A stretch of DNA of 64,000 bases, from assembly GCA_963668495.1 (NCBI GenBank), contig OY764545.1:1736001-1800000 (forward strand), given 5' to 3'. Position numbers and translations under genes: made by a program. Below are positions 40,549 to 49,750 of this stretch, one piece after another (the first letter of the stretch is position 1; each line of letters starts with the position of its first letter). The stretch is from Oleispirillum sp963668495. GTDB lineage: Bacteria; Pseudomonadota; Alphaproteobacteria; Rhodospirillales; Rhodospirillaceae. Under the pieces are notes generated by a model that saw nothing but the letters and a program-made list of their open reading frames with translations, was not told where the DNA came from and did no database searches.

Positions 40549-43104
40549 TTATTCGCTGCTGCGTTCCATACTGGCAACAAGGGCGGCGGCAAGGAACGGC
40601 AGGCTTTGTACAAACAATGTGGAAGCGAAAACGTAAATCTCCATCGCTTCAGATTCATTGTATGAAATCAACGCACTTCCGCCGAGGACCAGTACCAATC
40701 CCGTGAGCAATTCGGCACGAGCCGAGAACTGCTTCCCGCGATGGGCCAGTCCGCCTTTTTCGGTTCTTTTGAAGCCAATTTTTCTGTCCGTAAAGCCTTC
40801 GTAAATTGCTTTGGCGACGGTCATTTGCAAACTCATAGCCGCAAGGGCTGCCCCCACAATCCGCATGAAGGGAATGCGGACACGCACGCCGTAAAGCATC
40901 ATGCAGTGCAGCAGGTTGACAGCAAAAGCCACCAGAATTGGCAAAGTAAATGGCAGCATGGGGATCATGACGCCGACAAAGATAATCATCGGCACCCAAA
41001 GCAAGTTGAGGTAAGCCGCCGCGACACCGAATGCATCGGATAACCAATAGCTCCACCCTATGACGAACTGCATTTTCTGATGTCGGGTTAACGTCGCGGA
41101 TGATGGGCGCATGTGCCGCCAGTGCTTGCGAATAATTTGCATGGCTCCAACCGCCCATCTGTGGCGTTGGGTTTTAAATGCAAGGAATGTATCGGGCAGT
41201 AATCCCCAGCCGTAGCGTTTGTTTGTGTATTGTGTCTCGTACCCGGCTTCGTATAGGCGCAGCCCCAATTCTGTGTCTTCGGTGATGGTGTCTGTGTTCC
41301 AGCGATCGACTTCATCAAATGCAGAACGTCGGATTAAGAGCATGGTGCCATGAGCAATGGCTGCATTTTGTTCGTTTCGCTGAACCATGCCAATGTCAAA
41401 GAAACCAGCATATTCTGCATCCATGACTGCCTTAAGGGCGCTTTCGTCGCCGTCTCTGTGGTCTTGTGGGGCTTGCACCAAGGCAACCTTGGGATTGGCG
41501 AAGACTGGTACAAGATCTTTTAACCAATCGGGAGAGACGATGTAATCCGCATCAAGCAAGGCAATGATCTCGGCGTCATCAGCCATTTCAGCCATCGCCA
41601 TATTCAATGCCCCGGCTTTAAAACCAGAAACCTGAAGCAGGTTAATGAATTTGAAATGTGGTCCAAGTTTACGGCAATGGTCTTCAATCGGACGCCAGAA
41701 AGCTTCATCGGGTGTGTTGTTGATAACCACCAAGACTTCAAAATTCGGGTAGTCCAGAGCTGCAACGGAATCCAGTGTTTTCTTAAGCATATCTGGCTGT
41801 TCGCGATATGCAGGGATGTGGATTGAAACCTTGGGAAGAGGGTAGTTCTGCGCCCCCGGAACGGGCGGGCGGATCAGTCGTGTCGGGCGATGCCCAAGGG
41901 TGACTTCGGCAACCTCATGAATTTTGACAAGGGTCATGGCTGTTAATGGGAACATTAACAGGAAACCAATCCCCCACGCGAAGGCCGAACCGGGGTTCAG
42001 ATAGTTTTCAACCGGATACAGTGCCGCCATTGCAACGCCTGCGGACAACGTATTGGCAGCAATGGAAAACCCAAGGGCATGCAAAAATGTGGGGTAAAAC
42101 CAGCACAATCCAAGGATTGTTATGACAGTACCAATTGCAACAGCCAGCCCCATGCGTAGGTAGAACATTTCTTCTTCAATCATGCCGCGCATCGGGAATT
42201 TCAGGTTTCTGTCCGTATCAAACAGCCCCCAATAGGCTCCGACGCTTCCTTCGTTGACTTTCCATGGTTGGTCATAGGCCTCAATCAAGTTGAAGGGAAT
42301 GTCGCGGTTTGATGCCTCGTTAACAAATTTTCGAAGGATGTCACCCTGGATGAGTGGGCCTGTGTCTGCCGCCTTGCGGTTATACCCACGGCTCGGCCAG
42401 CCGAACTCGGCAATCAGAACTTTTTTACCGGGATAGGCCGCGCGTAAGGCATTGTAACGATCAATGGCATACTCAACGGCTTTGTCGGCTTCAATCCCCT
42501 CCCAATAGGGCAGGATATGCGCGGCAATGAAATCAACTTCCCGAACCAATTCAGGGTGTTTCAGCCAGATATCCCAAGTCTCACCTGTGGATACAGGTTG
42601 GCGGATCGCCCTTCGGGCTATGCGCAGGTAATGAATCAGCTCGTCAGGTTTTAATTCCTTACGCAAAAGCGTTTCATTGCCGATAACGACGGAGCGGATG
42701 TTCGGGTTTTGGGAAACCAGTTGCAGCGTCCGGTTTATCTCAACGTTATTGGCGGTTGGGCTGCTTGTTAGCCATGTCCCCGCAGTGACAGACATATCAA
42801 ATTTTGACGCTGTTCTCAGCACTTCCGCGTTCCAGTCATCGGAAGCATACAGCCGAACTGCAGAAGAAACCGAGGCAATGGTTTCTATGTCTTTTCGAAT
42901 CTTTTCGCGCGCCTCATCATTCAATGAAGTTGCAATTTCATCTGGCGATGCAGGGGTGTAGGAAACCGACGCTAGAGCCTGTGTAATCGGCGGCGGCGTC
43001 ACGGGCTGATTAATAAGGAACCATGCACCGGCGTGCAGAATTCCAGCCAAGATAGCCGCAATCAGGATGTTGAGTTTAAGCGTGGATTTTAACACAGGGC
43101 GCAC
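40549..43104 (-). CDS. GH17-GT2 fusion, beta-1,3/1,6-glucan synthase-like
   Basis: An 851-residue membrane protein. A signal-anchor helix at about residues 11-31 precedes a GH17-like domain (about 45-290) with the putative acid Glu in GNET (E144) and nucleophile in EFGWPS (E233). Membrane segments follow (about 315-400), then a processive GT2 domain with LLDADY, EDTELGLRLYE and QRHRW motifs, and C-terminal helices. This matches the layout of Bradyrhizobium NdvB, which makes cyclic beta-1,3/1,6-glucans. The product here may be a periplasmic osmoregulated glucan or an exopolysaccharide. The GTG start has no clear ribosome site. The small secreted-protein gene lies 49 nt upstream. Confidence 0.88.
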   Translation of the reverse strand: MRPVLKSTLKLNILIAAILAGILHAGAWFLINQPVTPPPITQALASVSYTPASPDEIATSLNDEAREKIRKDIETIASVSSAVRLYASDDWNAEVLRTASKFDMSVTAGTWLTSSPTANNVEINRTLQLVSQNPNIRSVVIGNETLLRKELKPDELIHYLRIARRAIRQPVSTGETWDIWLKHPELVREVDFIAAHILPYWEGIEADKAVEYAIDRYNALRAAYPGKKVLIAEFGWPSRGYNRKAADTGPLIQGDILRKFVNEASNRDIPFNLIEAYDQPWKVNEGSVGAYWGLFDTDRNLKFPMRGMIEEEMFYLRMGLAVAIGTVITILGLCWFYPTFLHALGFSIAANTLSAGVAMAALYPVENYLNPGSAFAWGIGFLLMFPLTAMTLVKIHEVAEVTLGHRPTRLIRPPVPGAQNYPLPKVSIHIPAYREQPDMLKKTLDSVAALDYPNFEVLVVINNTPDEAFWRPIEDHCRKLGPHFKFINLLQVSGFKAGALNMAMAEMADDAEIIALLDADYIVSPDWLKDLVPVFANPKVALVQAPQDHRDGDESALKAVMDAEYAGFFDIGMVQRNEQNAAIAHGTMLLIRRSAFDEVDRWNTDTITEDTELGLRLYEAGYETQYTNKRYGWGLLPDTFLAFKTQRHRWAVGAMQIIRKHWRHMRPSSATLTRHQKMQFVIGWSYWLSDAFGVAAAYLNLLWVPMIIFVGVMIPMLPFTLPILVAFAVNLLHCMMLYGVRVRIPFMRIVGAALAAMSLQMTVAKAIYEGFTDRKIGFKRTEKGGLAHRGKQFSARAELLTGLVLVLGGSALISYNESEAMEIYVFASTLFVQSLPFLAAALVASMERSSE

Positions 43105-43153
43105 AACATAAATAAAGGGTGTTGAAGGCAGTTAGGTGGGGCTGCCGACTAAT

Positions 43154-43573
43154 TTATCTTGGGTCGTCCCAACATGCGTCGATGATTTGTTTCGATGCCT
43201 TGGCTTTGTCAACCCGTGGCATGCCATCGGTGATTGATGGCTTGTAATCTTCAGGCGTTTCAGCGGCAGGAGCCTTCGCAGTGGGTTGGTTTGTGGTTTG
43301 TGAGTCTTCTGGCGGGCTGATGCCTTTCACGGTGCAGGAAAATGCCAAGATCAAGTCTTTGGCTGGGCAGGCCATGGTCTTGTACATGTCATTGTACTCG
43401 TTGGCGGCAATGATATCGTCACGAACCAGTGATTGGACAACACGGGTTCCAATCCATTTGCAGCCGGGCGCGTTCAGGGTTTTGATCGGTGGGGCTGCAT
43501 TGGCCTGAGGAGCAATGGCAATAGCCAGTAAGACTGCGCCAACAGTAAAGCCTATGGATCGTGGAAATGACAT
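43154..43573 (-). CDS. Small secreted protein of unknown function
   Basis: A 139-residue protein with a signal peptide of about 26 residues ending in ANA-A. The mature part has four Cys (probably two disulfides) and a Pro/Ala/Thr-rich tail. I know no family for it. A longer in-frame start at 43690 would hide the signal, so the ATG at 43573 is preferred. It lies 49 nt before the GH17-GT2 gene on the same strand and may act with it in the envelope (inference). Confidence 0.68.
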   Translation of the reverse strand: MSFPRSIGFTVGAVLLAIAIAPQANAAPPIKTLNAPGCKWIGTRVVQSLVRDDIIAANEYNDMYKTMACPAKDLILAFSCTVKGISPPEDSQTTNQPTAKAPAAETPEDYKPSITDGMPRVDKAKASKQIIDACWDDPR

Positions 43574-43886
43574 TGTGTGATGTCCCGTTCTGTCTGTAAC
43601 AAGCAAAGGTGGGAGCCTCCGCAGGTAAACTGTGAATTTGGGCAGGAATTTATATTCGCACATCCCACGAAACAAGAGTCTTGCAGTCATACGGGCAAAA
43701 ATAAAACAATTTCTTCATTCGGTTGGTTCGCGTGGCTTTCGTGTGGAGTGTGCATGGTGTCGGGTAAGATAAAAATGTATTTCTTTAGCTTGTAAATTTA
43801 GCATGTATGTTTCGCGGATTGACAGCTAATTGAAATTTTCCTATAGAGTGTCGTAAATATGATATTGAGTCATTCGGGAGCTTTTC
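43574..43886. other. 313-base divergent intergenic region before dctP
   Basis: It lies between the leftward secreted-protein gene and the rightward TRAP operon and should contain both promoters. One good sigma70-like promoter for dctP is listed separately. I find no credible gene here. Confidence 0.55.
43819..43847 (+). promoter_or_regulatory. Sigma70-like promoter of the dctPQM operon
   Basis: TTGACA (43819-43824), exactly 17 nt of spacer and TATAGA (43842-43847). This would start transcription near 43855, about 32 nt before the dctP ATG. Confidence 0.6.
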
Positions 43887-44876
43887 ATGAAAAAATCGTT
43901 TGTTTTTGCCGCATTGGGTCTGACCATGATGGCAACGTCCTCGCTTGCGTTAGCTGAGACGACTATTCGCGTCACTTTGCAGTTGCCGGAAAAGCACTCC
44001 CTTGGTCAAAACTGGCTCGCGTTCAAGAAAATTGTTGAGGAAAAATCAGGCGGCGAGTTGAAGGTGCAACTCTTCCCATCTGCGCAATTGTATAAAGACA
44101 AACAAGTGCCCGAGGCTGTCGGCAGTGGAGCCATCGAAGCTGGCTCAGTCTTCCTTGGTCGCTATGCCGGGGCGGTGCCGGAAGTTGAATTTATCAACTT
44201 GCCGTTCTTGTTGGATTCTGAGGCCAAGTTGCGCGCTGCGACGGCACCAAACTCTGACATTCGCAAAATTGTGGATGATAAGATTTTGGCAGAAACCGGG
44301 GGGAAAGTTCTGTGGTGGCAGGCATATGGACGCAACGTTTATCTGTCCCATGATGCGGGCCTCAGTTCTCCTGAGGACTTTAAAGGCAAAAAAGTTCGGA
44401 CATACGGCAAAATTTTGGGCTGGACTGTCGAAAGCCTGGGCGGAGCACCGACTTTGATGTCCGGTTCCAAACAGTTCTTGGCTTATCAGCAGGGGGCTGT
44501 TGATGTCGGTATGACCGGGGTGTCGGCTGTGAAAAGTCGTAAGCTTTATGAAGTCATGAACCACATGACCATGAGCTATGATTTCGCCATTGAATTTGTC
44601 GCAGTGATGAACAACGAATTCTTTAACGGGTTGACCAAAGACCAGCAAGCCATCGTTATGGATGCGGCAAAAGTCGTTGAGAAAGACCTCCGAGATAAGA
44701 TCTTTACCGAGGAAGCAGAAATTGTTGAGTTTGCACGCGATAAAATGACGGTGGTTGACCTGACCCCTGAACAGCGTGCGCAATATAAAGCTGCAACCAA
44801 GTCTGTTGCCGACCGCTTTATCCAAGAGGTTGGACCGTCTGCAAAAGCCATTGTGGATGCTGCAAACGCACTTTAA
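43887..44876 (+). CDS. dctP: TRAP transporter solute-binding protein, DctP family
   Basis: The periplasmic receptor of a tripartite ATP-independent transporter. The 329-residue protein has a 23-residue signal peptide ending ALA, then the DctP fold with the conserved Arg that usually binds a substrate carboxylate (KKVRTYG). A GGGAG lies eight nt before the ATG. Relatives carry C4-dicarboxylates, keto acids or sugar acids, and the ligand cannot be told here. The permease genes follow after an 84-nt gap that holds a strong hairpin. Confidence 0.93.
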   Translation: MKKSFVFAALGLTMMATSSLALAETTIRVTLQLPEKHSLGQNWLAFKKIVEEKSGGELKVQLFPSAQLYKDKQVPEAVGSGAIEAGSVFLGRYAGAVPEVEFINLPFLLDSEAKLRAATAPNSDIRKIVDDKILAETGGKVLWWQAYGRNVYLSHDAGLSSPEDFKGKKVRTYGKILGWTVESLGGAPTLMSGSKQFLAYQQGAVDVGMTGVSAVKSRKLYEVMNHMTMSYDFAIEFVAVMNNEFFNGLTKDQQAIVMDAAKVVEKDLRDKIFTEEAEIVEFARDKMTVVDLTPEQRAQYKAATKSVADRFIQEVGPSAKAIVDAANAL

Positions 44877-44891
44877 TCCTCAAATTTTAGA

Positions 44892-44924
44892 GCAGGTAAG
44901 CCGGTATGTTACATGCCGGCCTGC
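44892..44924 (+). other. Intercistronic hairpin between dctP and dctQ
   Basis: GCCGGTATG pairs with CATGCCGGC around TTA (one G-U pair), with an outer GCAGG/CCTGC stem across a three-base bulge. No T-run follows. It probably stabilises the dctP mRNA so that the binding protein is made in excess. Confidence 0.65.
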
Positions 44925-44960
44925 CGTGCTTGTTAAATTCCTTAATGGACGGAGGCTCAC

Positions 44961-45476
44961 ATGCACAAGTTTGCAAAACTTGTGGATAGTATGTCCATGA
45001 TGTCAGGAAAGCTCTGTGCTTGGCTGATGTTTATGGTCGGGTTCTTTATCTCTTATGAAGTGATTATGCGGTATCTGTTTACTTCGCCGACGGTGTGGGT
45101 GGATGAAATCTGCCGCATTCTTCTGGTCTGGGGGACGTATCTTGGCGGTGGATACCTGATCAAAACCCATGGCATGGTCACCATCGAGGTCATGTTCAAA
45201 TCACCGAATTCGCTTTCGCGCAAATTGGCTGAAACCGTTGCGATTGTTATGCTTTTGATATTTGCCCTGACCGCTGCGTATTTCGGCTATCAACTGTGGT
45301 GGAAAAGCACCTTGGCGGGGCATACGACCGATACTTATTTGGCTGTTCCCAAGGCTATTACCCACGCATCCATCTGGTGCGGTTTTGCATTGATGTCCTT
45401 GCAGGGGATTGTCGAGCTGTGGCGGGTTTGGACCATTGGTCATTGCAACCGAGACATTCTTGAAGGGGCGGAATGA
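44961..45476 (+). CDS. dctQ: TRAP transporter small permease, DctQ
   Basis: A 171-residue membrane protein with the four hydrophobic segments of the DctQ family and the conserved WVDEICRILLVW segment. It is an accessory membrane subunit required by the large permease. GGAGG lies five nt before the ATG. Its stop overlaps the dctM start by 4 nt. Confidence 0.92.
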   Translation: MHKFAKLVDSMSMMSGKLCAWLMFMVGFFISYEVIMRYLFTSPTVWVDEICRILLVWGTYLGGGYLIKTHGMVTIEVMFKSPNSLSRKLAETVAIVMLLIFALTAAYFGYQLWWKSTLAGHTTDTYLAVPKAITHASIWCGFALMSLQGIVELWRVWTIGHCNRDILEGAE

Positions 45477-46744
45477 TGGAAGTCCTGATTATTCTGACTG
45501 CCTTGGTTGGGTTGTTGCTCCTGCGGACGCCTGTTGCAATTGCTTTGGGCGGGCTTGGTGTTATCCTGCTGTTTTGTAAGGGGTTCCCGCTGGTATCCGT
45601 GCCGCAGCGTTTGTTTGGTGCCATTGATAGTTTTGAATTGTTGGCAGTGCCGATGTTCCTGTTGCTGTCCAATGTGTTGTTGCGGGCAGGTGTTGGCAAA
45701 GACCTGTATGCTGCGGTGCAAAGCTGGGTTGGGCATTGGCCCGGTGGGCTGGGTGTGGCAACCATTGTCAGCTGTACGTTTTTTTCTGCCATTTGTGGAT
45801 CGTCCGTGGCAACGGCAGCGACTGTTGGCACCGTTGCCATTCCAGAAATGACCAAACGTGGCTATGAACGGTCGTTTGTTTTTGGACTGTTGGCGGCTGG
45901 TGGCACTCTCGGGATTTTGATCCCGCCATCCATTCCGTTGATTGTGTATGGCATCATTACGGAATCATCGATTTCCACCCTGTTTCTGGCGGGTGTCGGT
46001 CCGGGGCTGTTGCTGTCTTTGATTTTCATCATCTATGCCATTGCCTATTCCAAATGGAAGGGTGGTTATACCCCCTGTGCAAAGGCATCATTTCAGGAAC
46101 GCATGCAAACAACATTGAAGGCATTGCCAACGGTGATGTTGGCGATTGTGATTGTTGGTTCAATTTATGCGGGGATCGCAACCCCATCGGAGAGTGCTGG
46201 GCTGGGGTTTGTTTTTGCACTGCTGATGACAGTCGCCATGAAACGTATGACGTGGGCGCGCCTGAAAGAAGCTGTGGAAAGTTCCTTTAAGACCACTGTG
46301 ATGATTTTGTTGATCGTCGCTGGGGCAAAAGTGTTCTCTTACGCCATTACGCTATACATGGTGCCGCAGAACATCAGTCAGTTCTTGACCGAAACCATCA
46401 CGGACCAAGGCTTGTTCATTTTGGCGGTTGCCGGTGTGCTGATTCTGATGGGCTTTTTCATGGAATCCCTCAGCATGCTTTTGATTATGGTGCCTGTCTT
46501 GCTGTCATCGGTCATTTCCATGAATATTGATCCGATTTGGTTTGGCATTTTCTTTGTCGTCTTGATCGAAGCCGCACTGATTACGCCGCCTGTTGGGCTT
46601 AATCTGTTTGTTATTCAGGCGGTCGGGAATGCCCAAATTGAAGAGGTGATCAAAGGGGCACTGCCATTTGCCTTGATTATGGTTTGTGCTGCGGCCCTGA
46701 TCTGGTTCCTGCCCGGAATTGTGACCTTCATCCCGTATTCGTGA
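45473..46744 (+). CDS. dctM: TRAP transporter large permease, DctM
   Basis: The ion-coupled transport channel of the TRAP system. The 423-residue protein has about twelve hydrophobic segments and the family motifs SAICGSSVATAATVG and GGTLGILIPPSIPLIVYG. The start overlaps dctQ. A strong hairpin followed by T's marks the end of the operon. Confidence 0.94.
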   Translation: MMEVLIILTALVGLLLLRTPVAIALGGLGVILLFCKGFPLVSVPQRLFGAIDSFELLAVPMFLLLSNVLLRAGVGKDLYAAVQSWVGHWPGGLGVATIVSCTFFSAICGSSVATAATVGTVAIPEMTKRGYERSFVFGLLAAGGTLGILIPPSIPLIVYGIITESSISTLFLAGVGPGLLLSLIFIIYAIAYSKWKGGYTPCAKASFQERMQTTLKALPTVMLAIVIVGSIYAGIATPSESAGLGFVFALLMTVAMKRMTWARLKEAVESSFKTTVMILLIVAGAKVFSYAITLYMVPQNISQFLTETITDQGLFILAVAGVLILMGFFMESLSMLLIMVPVLLSSVISMNIDPIWFGIFFVVLIEAALITPPVGLNLFVIQAVGNAQIEEVIKGALPFALIMVCAAALIWFLPGIVTFIPYS

Positions 46745-46768
46745 TTGTTCCCGATAATCACGGAAGAG

Positions 46769-46797
46769 GGGCACCGCAACGTTGTGGTGCCCTTTTT
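46769..46797 (+). terminator. Terminator of the dctPQM operon
   Basis: GGGCACC pairs with GGTGCCC; the inner bases can pair further to give almost no loop. Five T's follow. Confidence 0.85.
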
Positions 46798-46828
46798 ATT
46801 GGGCGGGTGTTTCATTGATGGCAGTTTG

Positions 46829-47593
46829 TCAGGCGTGCAAAATGATGTTCAGGTCTTTCAGGGCTGACCTGTGTTTTTCCAGTATGCCGGAATCTGTGGC
46901 TATTTCGTCGAAATCACTCGGTCCGGCGAAGCTGGCAGCCTTAACTTTATCGAATTTGGTGGAGTCCATAACCACAATCCGAGACAACGCACGGGTCATG
47001 GCTATTTGCTTCAGCCTGACTTCGTGAAAGTTGGAACAGCTTAAGCCATTCTGGAAATGCAACCCCCCGGCAGAGATAAACGCCTTGTTGATCCCCATGG
47101 TCCCCAGCATTGTTTGGGCTTCTTCGCTGGAAAATGAGGCGGATGCGGGATGATATTCACCGCCCAGCATGATGACCTTAAGGTTCGGGCGTTTGCAGAC
47201 AATCTCAGCAATGTTGATTGAATAGCAAATTACGGTCAGGGATAGGTTATCCGGCAGGATTTGCGCCAAAAATGGCAATGTGGTGCCGCAGTCGATAAAG
47301 ATTACGTCTTTGTCGTCAATGCACGTGAGCGCGTTGCGGCACGCTTCTTTCTTGCCTTCAATGTTTGTGAATGCTTCACGGTGCAGAAAATAATCCAGAC
47401 TGGATGAAGATGCTTCTTCCGCAATGATATAGCCGCCGAGATAGTGAAACCGTCCTTCGCTGCTGGCGACGTCGCGGCGAACGGTCATGGCAGATACCCC
47501 AAGTAAGGCAGCAGCTTCACGTAAATGCAGCGAGCGTCCGACGCCAAGGGCATCGGCAAGTCTGTCCAGTCGAGTTTGTCTGCGGCTTTTCAT
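46829..47593 (-). CDS. DeoR-family transcriptional regulator
   Basis: A 254-residue regulator. The N-terminal winged helix has the DeoR pattern (REAAALLGVSAMTVRRDVAS, about residues 25-44). The C-terminal sensor domain has the sugar-phosphate site motif DCGTTL and the MLGGEY segment. DeoR proteins usually repress sugar catabolic operons and respond to phosphorylated sugars. It is divergent from deoC with 257 nt between, so the sugar cassette is its likely target. Confidence 0.9.
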   Translation of the reverse strand: MKSRRQTRLDRLADALGVGRSLHLREAAALLGVSAMTVRRDVASSEGRFHYLGGYIIAEEASSSSLDYFLHREAFTNIEGKKEACRNALTCIDDKDVIFIDCGTTLPFLAQILPDNLSLTVICYSINIAEIVCKRPNLKVIMLGGEYHPASASFSSEEAQTMLGTMGINKAFISAGGLHFQNGLSCSNFHEVRLKQIAMTRALSRIVVMDSTKFDKVKAASFAGPSDFDEIATDSGILEKHRSALKDLNIILHA

Positions 47594-47729
47594 AATTTTT
47601 GTTTGTGCTTTGCCTTAAGGGTTCTCTTGCAGGGTGTGGTGCGCTTCCTGCAGGTTGTGCTTGATCAACTTGTAGCTGTCAAATGTGCTAAAATTCACCT
47701 GCGGATTGATACATCTATAGTTTTACAAA

Positions 47730-47759
47730 TTGACACTGTTTCCGTCAATGTGTGATTAT
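47730..47759 (+). promoter_or_regulatory. Possible promoter of the deoC operon
   Basis: TTGACA (47730-47735), an 18-nt spacer and GATTAT (47754-47759). TTGAC and GTCAA also form a short inverted repeat around 47730-47748. Confidence 0.4.
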
Positions 47760-47769
47760 ATTAACAGAA

Positions 47770-47791
47770 AAATGTCGCAATCGTGACATTT
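47770..47791. promoter_or_regulatory. Candidate DeoR-type operator
   Basis: AAATGTC and its exact complement GACATTT are separated by eight bases. The repeat lies just after the proposed deoC promoter and about 59 nt before deoC, a good position for a repressor. Confidence 0.5.
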
Positions 47792-47850
47792 GAAGGAAAA
47801 TTTTTCACATTGCCGAATGATTATGGCGGATGTGTAGGGAGTTTTAAGCA

Positions 47851-48522
47851 ATGTCGAGTTTGGGGACACTGTCATCATCGGTTGATTTGGCGCAAATTAT
47901 TGACCACACGCTGCTGGCCCCACAGGCGACGGAAGCTGATATTGCCCGCATGTGTGCCGAAGCCATCGAGCATGGGTTTTGTTCCGTTTGTGTGAATCCC
48001 ATCCATATTCCGCAGGTTGCGCGGTTGTTGTCCGGTAGTTCGGTTAAAACCTGTTCGGTTATCGGTTTTCCGCTTGGCGCGATCCCGACTGAACTGAAAT
48101 GCAATGAAGCTCGCTGGGTTGTGTCTCAAGGGGCTCAGGAAGTGGATATGGTGATCTCTGTCGGGCACCTGAAGCAAGGCGATGAAAGCTACGTTCGCGA
48201 AGACATACGGGCCGTAAAGGCTGCGTGTGGCTCTGCGCTTTTAAAGGTGATTATTGAGGCCTGCCTCCTGACGGATGAAGAAAAAGAAACGGCTTCTCGA
48301 TTGGCAAAAGAAGCAGGTGCGGATTTTGTCAAAACATCCACAGGCTTCATGGGCGGCGGCGCGACCACGGACGATGTGGCTTTGATGCGCCGAACAGTTG
48401 GTCCCGATATCGGGGTCAAGGCATCCGGTGGGGTGAAAACCTATGTGGATGCGGTCAACATGCTTGAAGCCGGAGCCAGCCGCATCGGGGCCAGCGCCGG
48501 TATTACGATTATTGCTGGCTGA
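47851..48522 (+). CDS. deoC: Deoxyribose-phosphate aldolase
   Basis: Cleaves 2-deoxyribose-5-phosphate to acetaldehyde and glyceraldehyde-3-phosphate. The 223-residue class I aldolase has the Schiff-base Lys K161 in KTSTGF, the proton-relay Asp D99 in EVDMVI, and a further conserved Lys at 132 in LKVIIEA. It is the first gene of the cassette that continues with an ABC importer, a mutarotase-like protein and two sugar kinases. A GGGAG lies ten nt before the ATG. Its activity fixes the most probable sugar class for the operon. Confidence 0.93.
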   Translation: MSSLGTLSSSVDLAQIIDHTLLAPQATEADIARMCAEAIEHGFCSVCVNPIHIPQVARLLSGSSVKTCSVIGFPLGAIPTELKCNEARWVVSQGAQEVDMVISVGHLKQGDESYVREDIRAVKAACGSALLKVIIEACLLTDEEKETASRLAKEAGADFVKTSTGFMGGGATTDDVALMRRTVGPDIGVKASGGVKTYVDAVNMLEAGASRIGASAGITIIAG

Positions 48523-48597
48523 GCGATGCATTTGGCATCCAGTCGTGTCGTTTTTTAGAAACCAGACCAATAAGGATACTTTCCAAAGGAGGAATTC

Positions 48598-49647
48598 ATG
48601 AAGTCTCTGTTTTCGTCACTTTTCATGGCTGCGGCGTTGTTTGCGACCCCGGCCTTGGCCGGAGATGGCCCGGTGGACACCACAAATGTTCGCAAGGACA
48701 TTTTGAAAAGTGAAACCAAAAAAGAGTACACCATTGCAACGGTGGTAAAGGTTGACGGCATTGCCTGGTTTGACCGTATGCGTGATGGTGTGGACCAGTT
48801 TGCTGAAGAAACAGGTCATGACACTTGGATGCTTGGCCCGAGCCAAGCCGATGCGGCAGCACAGGTTCAAATCATTGAAAATCTGATTGCCCAAGGTGTT
48901 GATGCAATCGCCATCGTGCCGTTTTCTGTTGAAGCCGTTGAACCGGTCCTGAAAAAAGCACGTGATCGTGGCATCGTTGTGGTTGCCCACGAAGCATCCA
49001 ACATCAAAAACGCTGACTACATTTTGGAAGCCTTTGATAACCACGCTTATGGCGCAAAACTGATGGAAGTTTTGGGTGGTTATATGGGTGGTGAAGGCAA
49101 GTATGTGACCACGGTCGGCAGCTTGACCTCGAAATCCCAAAACGAATGGATCGACGGTGCAGTCGCTTATCAAAAGAAACACTTCCCGAAAATGGAAGTG
49201 GTGTCCAAACGTCTGGAAACCTATGACGATGCCAACACCGATTACAACAAGCTGAAAGAAGTGTTGACCACGTATCCTGATCTGAAAGGGATCGTCGGTG
49301 GTCCGATGCCGACTTCTGCTGGTGCGGGTCGTTTGATCGCTGAACGCGGTCTGAAAGACAAGCTGTTCTTTGCCGGTACGGGTTTGGTTTCCGTTGCAGG
49401 TGAATACATCGCCAATGGTGACATTCAATACATCCAATTCTGGGACCCGGCTGTTGCTGGTTACGCCATGAACATTATTGCGGTTATGGCATTGGAAAAA
49501 CGCGATGCGGAAATCAAGGCTGGTCTGAACCTTGGTCTGCCGGGCTACACGGATCTGATCGCACCGAAAGAAGGTCAAGATAACCTTCTGTACGGTGCCG
49601 GTTGGGTCGGCGTAACCAAAGACAACATGGACGAATACAATTTCTAA
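48598..49647 (+). CDS. Sugar ABC transporter substrate-binding protein, LsrB/RhaS-like
   Basis: A 349-residue periplasmic binding protein with a 21-residue signal peptide ending ALA. The type I binding-protein fold resembles the LsrB and RhaS clade, including the pattern of repeated hydrophobic strands and the C-terminal NMDEYNF, which parallels the NIGKYDF end of LsrB. Known ligands of that clade are autoinducer-2 and rhamnose, but neighbouring genes favour a deoxy- or other pentose here. It has a very strong AAAGGAGG ribosome site. A hairpin follows before the ATPase gene. Confidence 0.9.
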   Translation: MKSLFSSLFMAAALFATPALAGDGPVDTTNVRKDILKSETKKEYTIATVVKVDGIAWFDRMRDGVDQFAEETGHDTWMLGPSQADAAAQVQIIENLIAQGVDAIAIVPFSVEAVEPVLKKARDRGIVVVAHEASNIKNADYILEAFDNHAYGAKLMEVLGGYMGGEGKYVTTVGSLTSKSQNEWIDGAVAYQKKHFPKMEVVSKRLETYDDANTDYNKLKEVLTTYPDLKGIVGGPMPTSAGAGRLIAERGLKDKLFFAGTGLVSVAGEYIANGDIQYIQFWDPAVAGYAMNIIAVMALEKRDAEIKAGLNLGLPGYTDLIAPKEGQDNLLYGAGWVGVTKDNMDEYNF

Positions 49648-49681
49648 TTCGGTCTGTGGTCTTTGGTGATCGTACACAATG

Positions 49682-49707
49682 GGGGCAGCACAGAGATGTG
49701 CTGCTCC
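49682..49707 (+). other. Intercistronic hairpin after the binding-protein gene
   Basis: GGGGCAGCAC pairs with GTGCTGCTCC (one G-U pair) around AGAGAT. No T-run follows. It is likely to raise the amount of binding protein relative to the membrane parts. Confidence 0.6.
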
Positions 49708-49750
49708 GTCACCCGTTTCTATTACACACTTTCAGCTGTCTGGTTTAAAC

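Noticed and set aside
43577..43795. Possible small gene in the gap before dctP
   Set aside because: Composition is unlike neighbouring genes, it has no ribosome site and it overlaps the likely promoter region.
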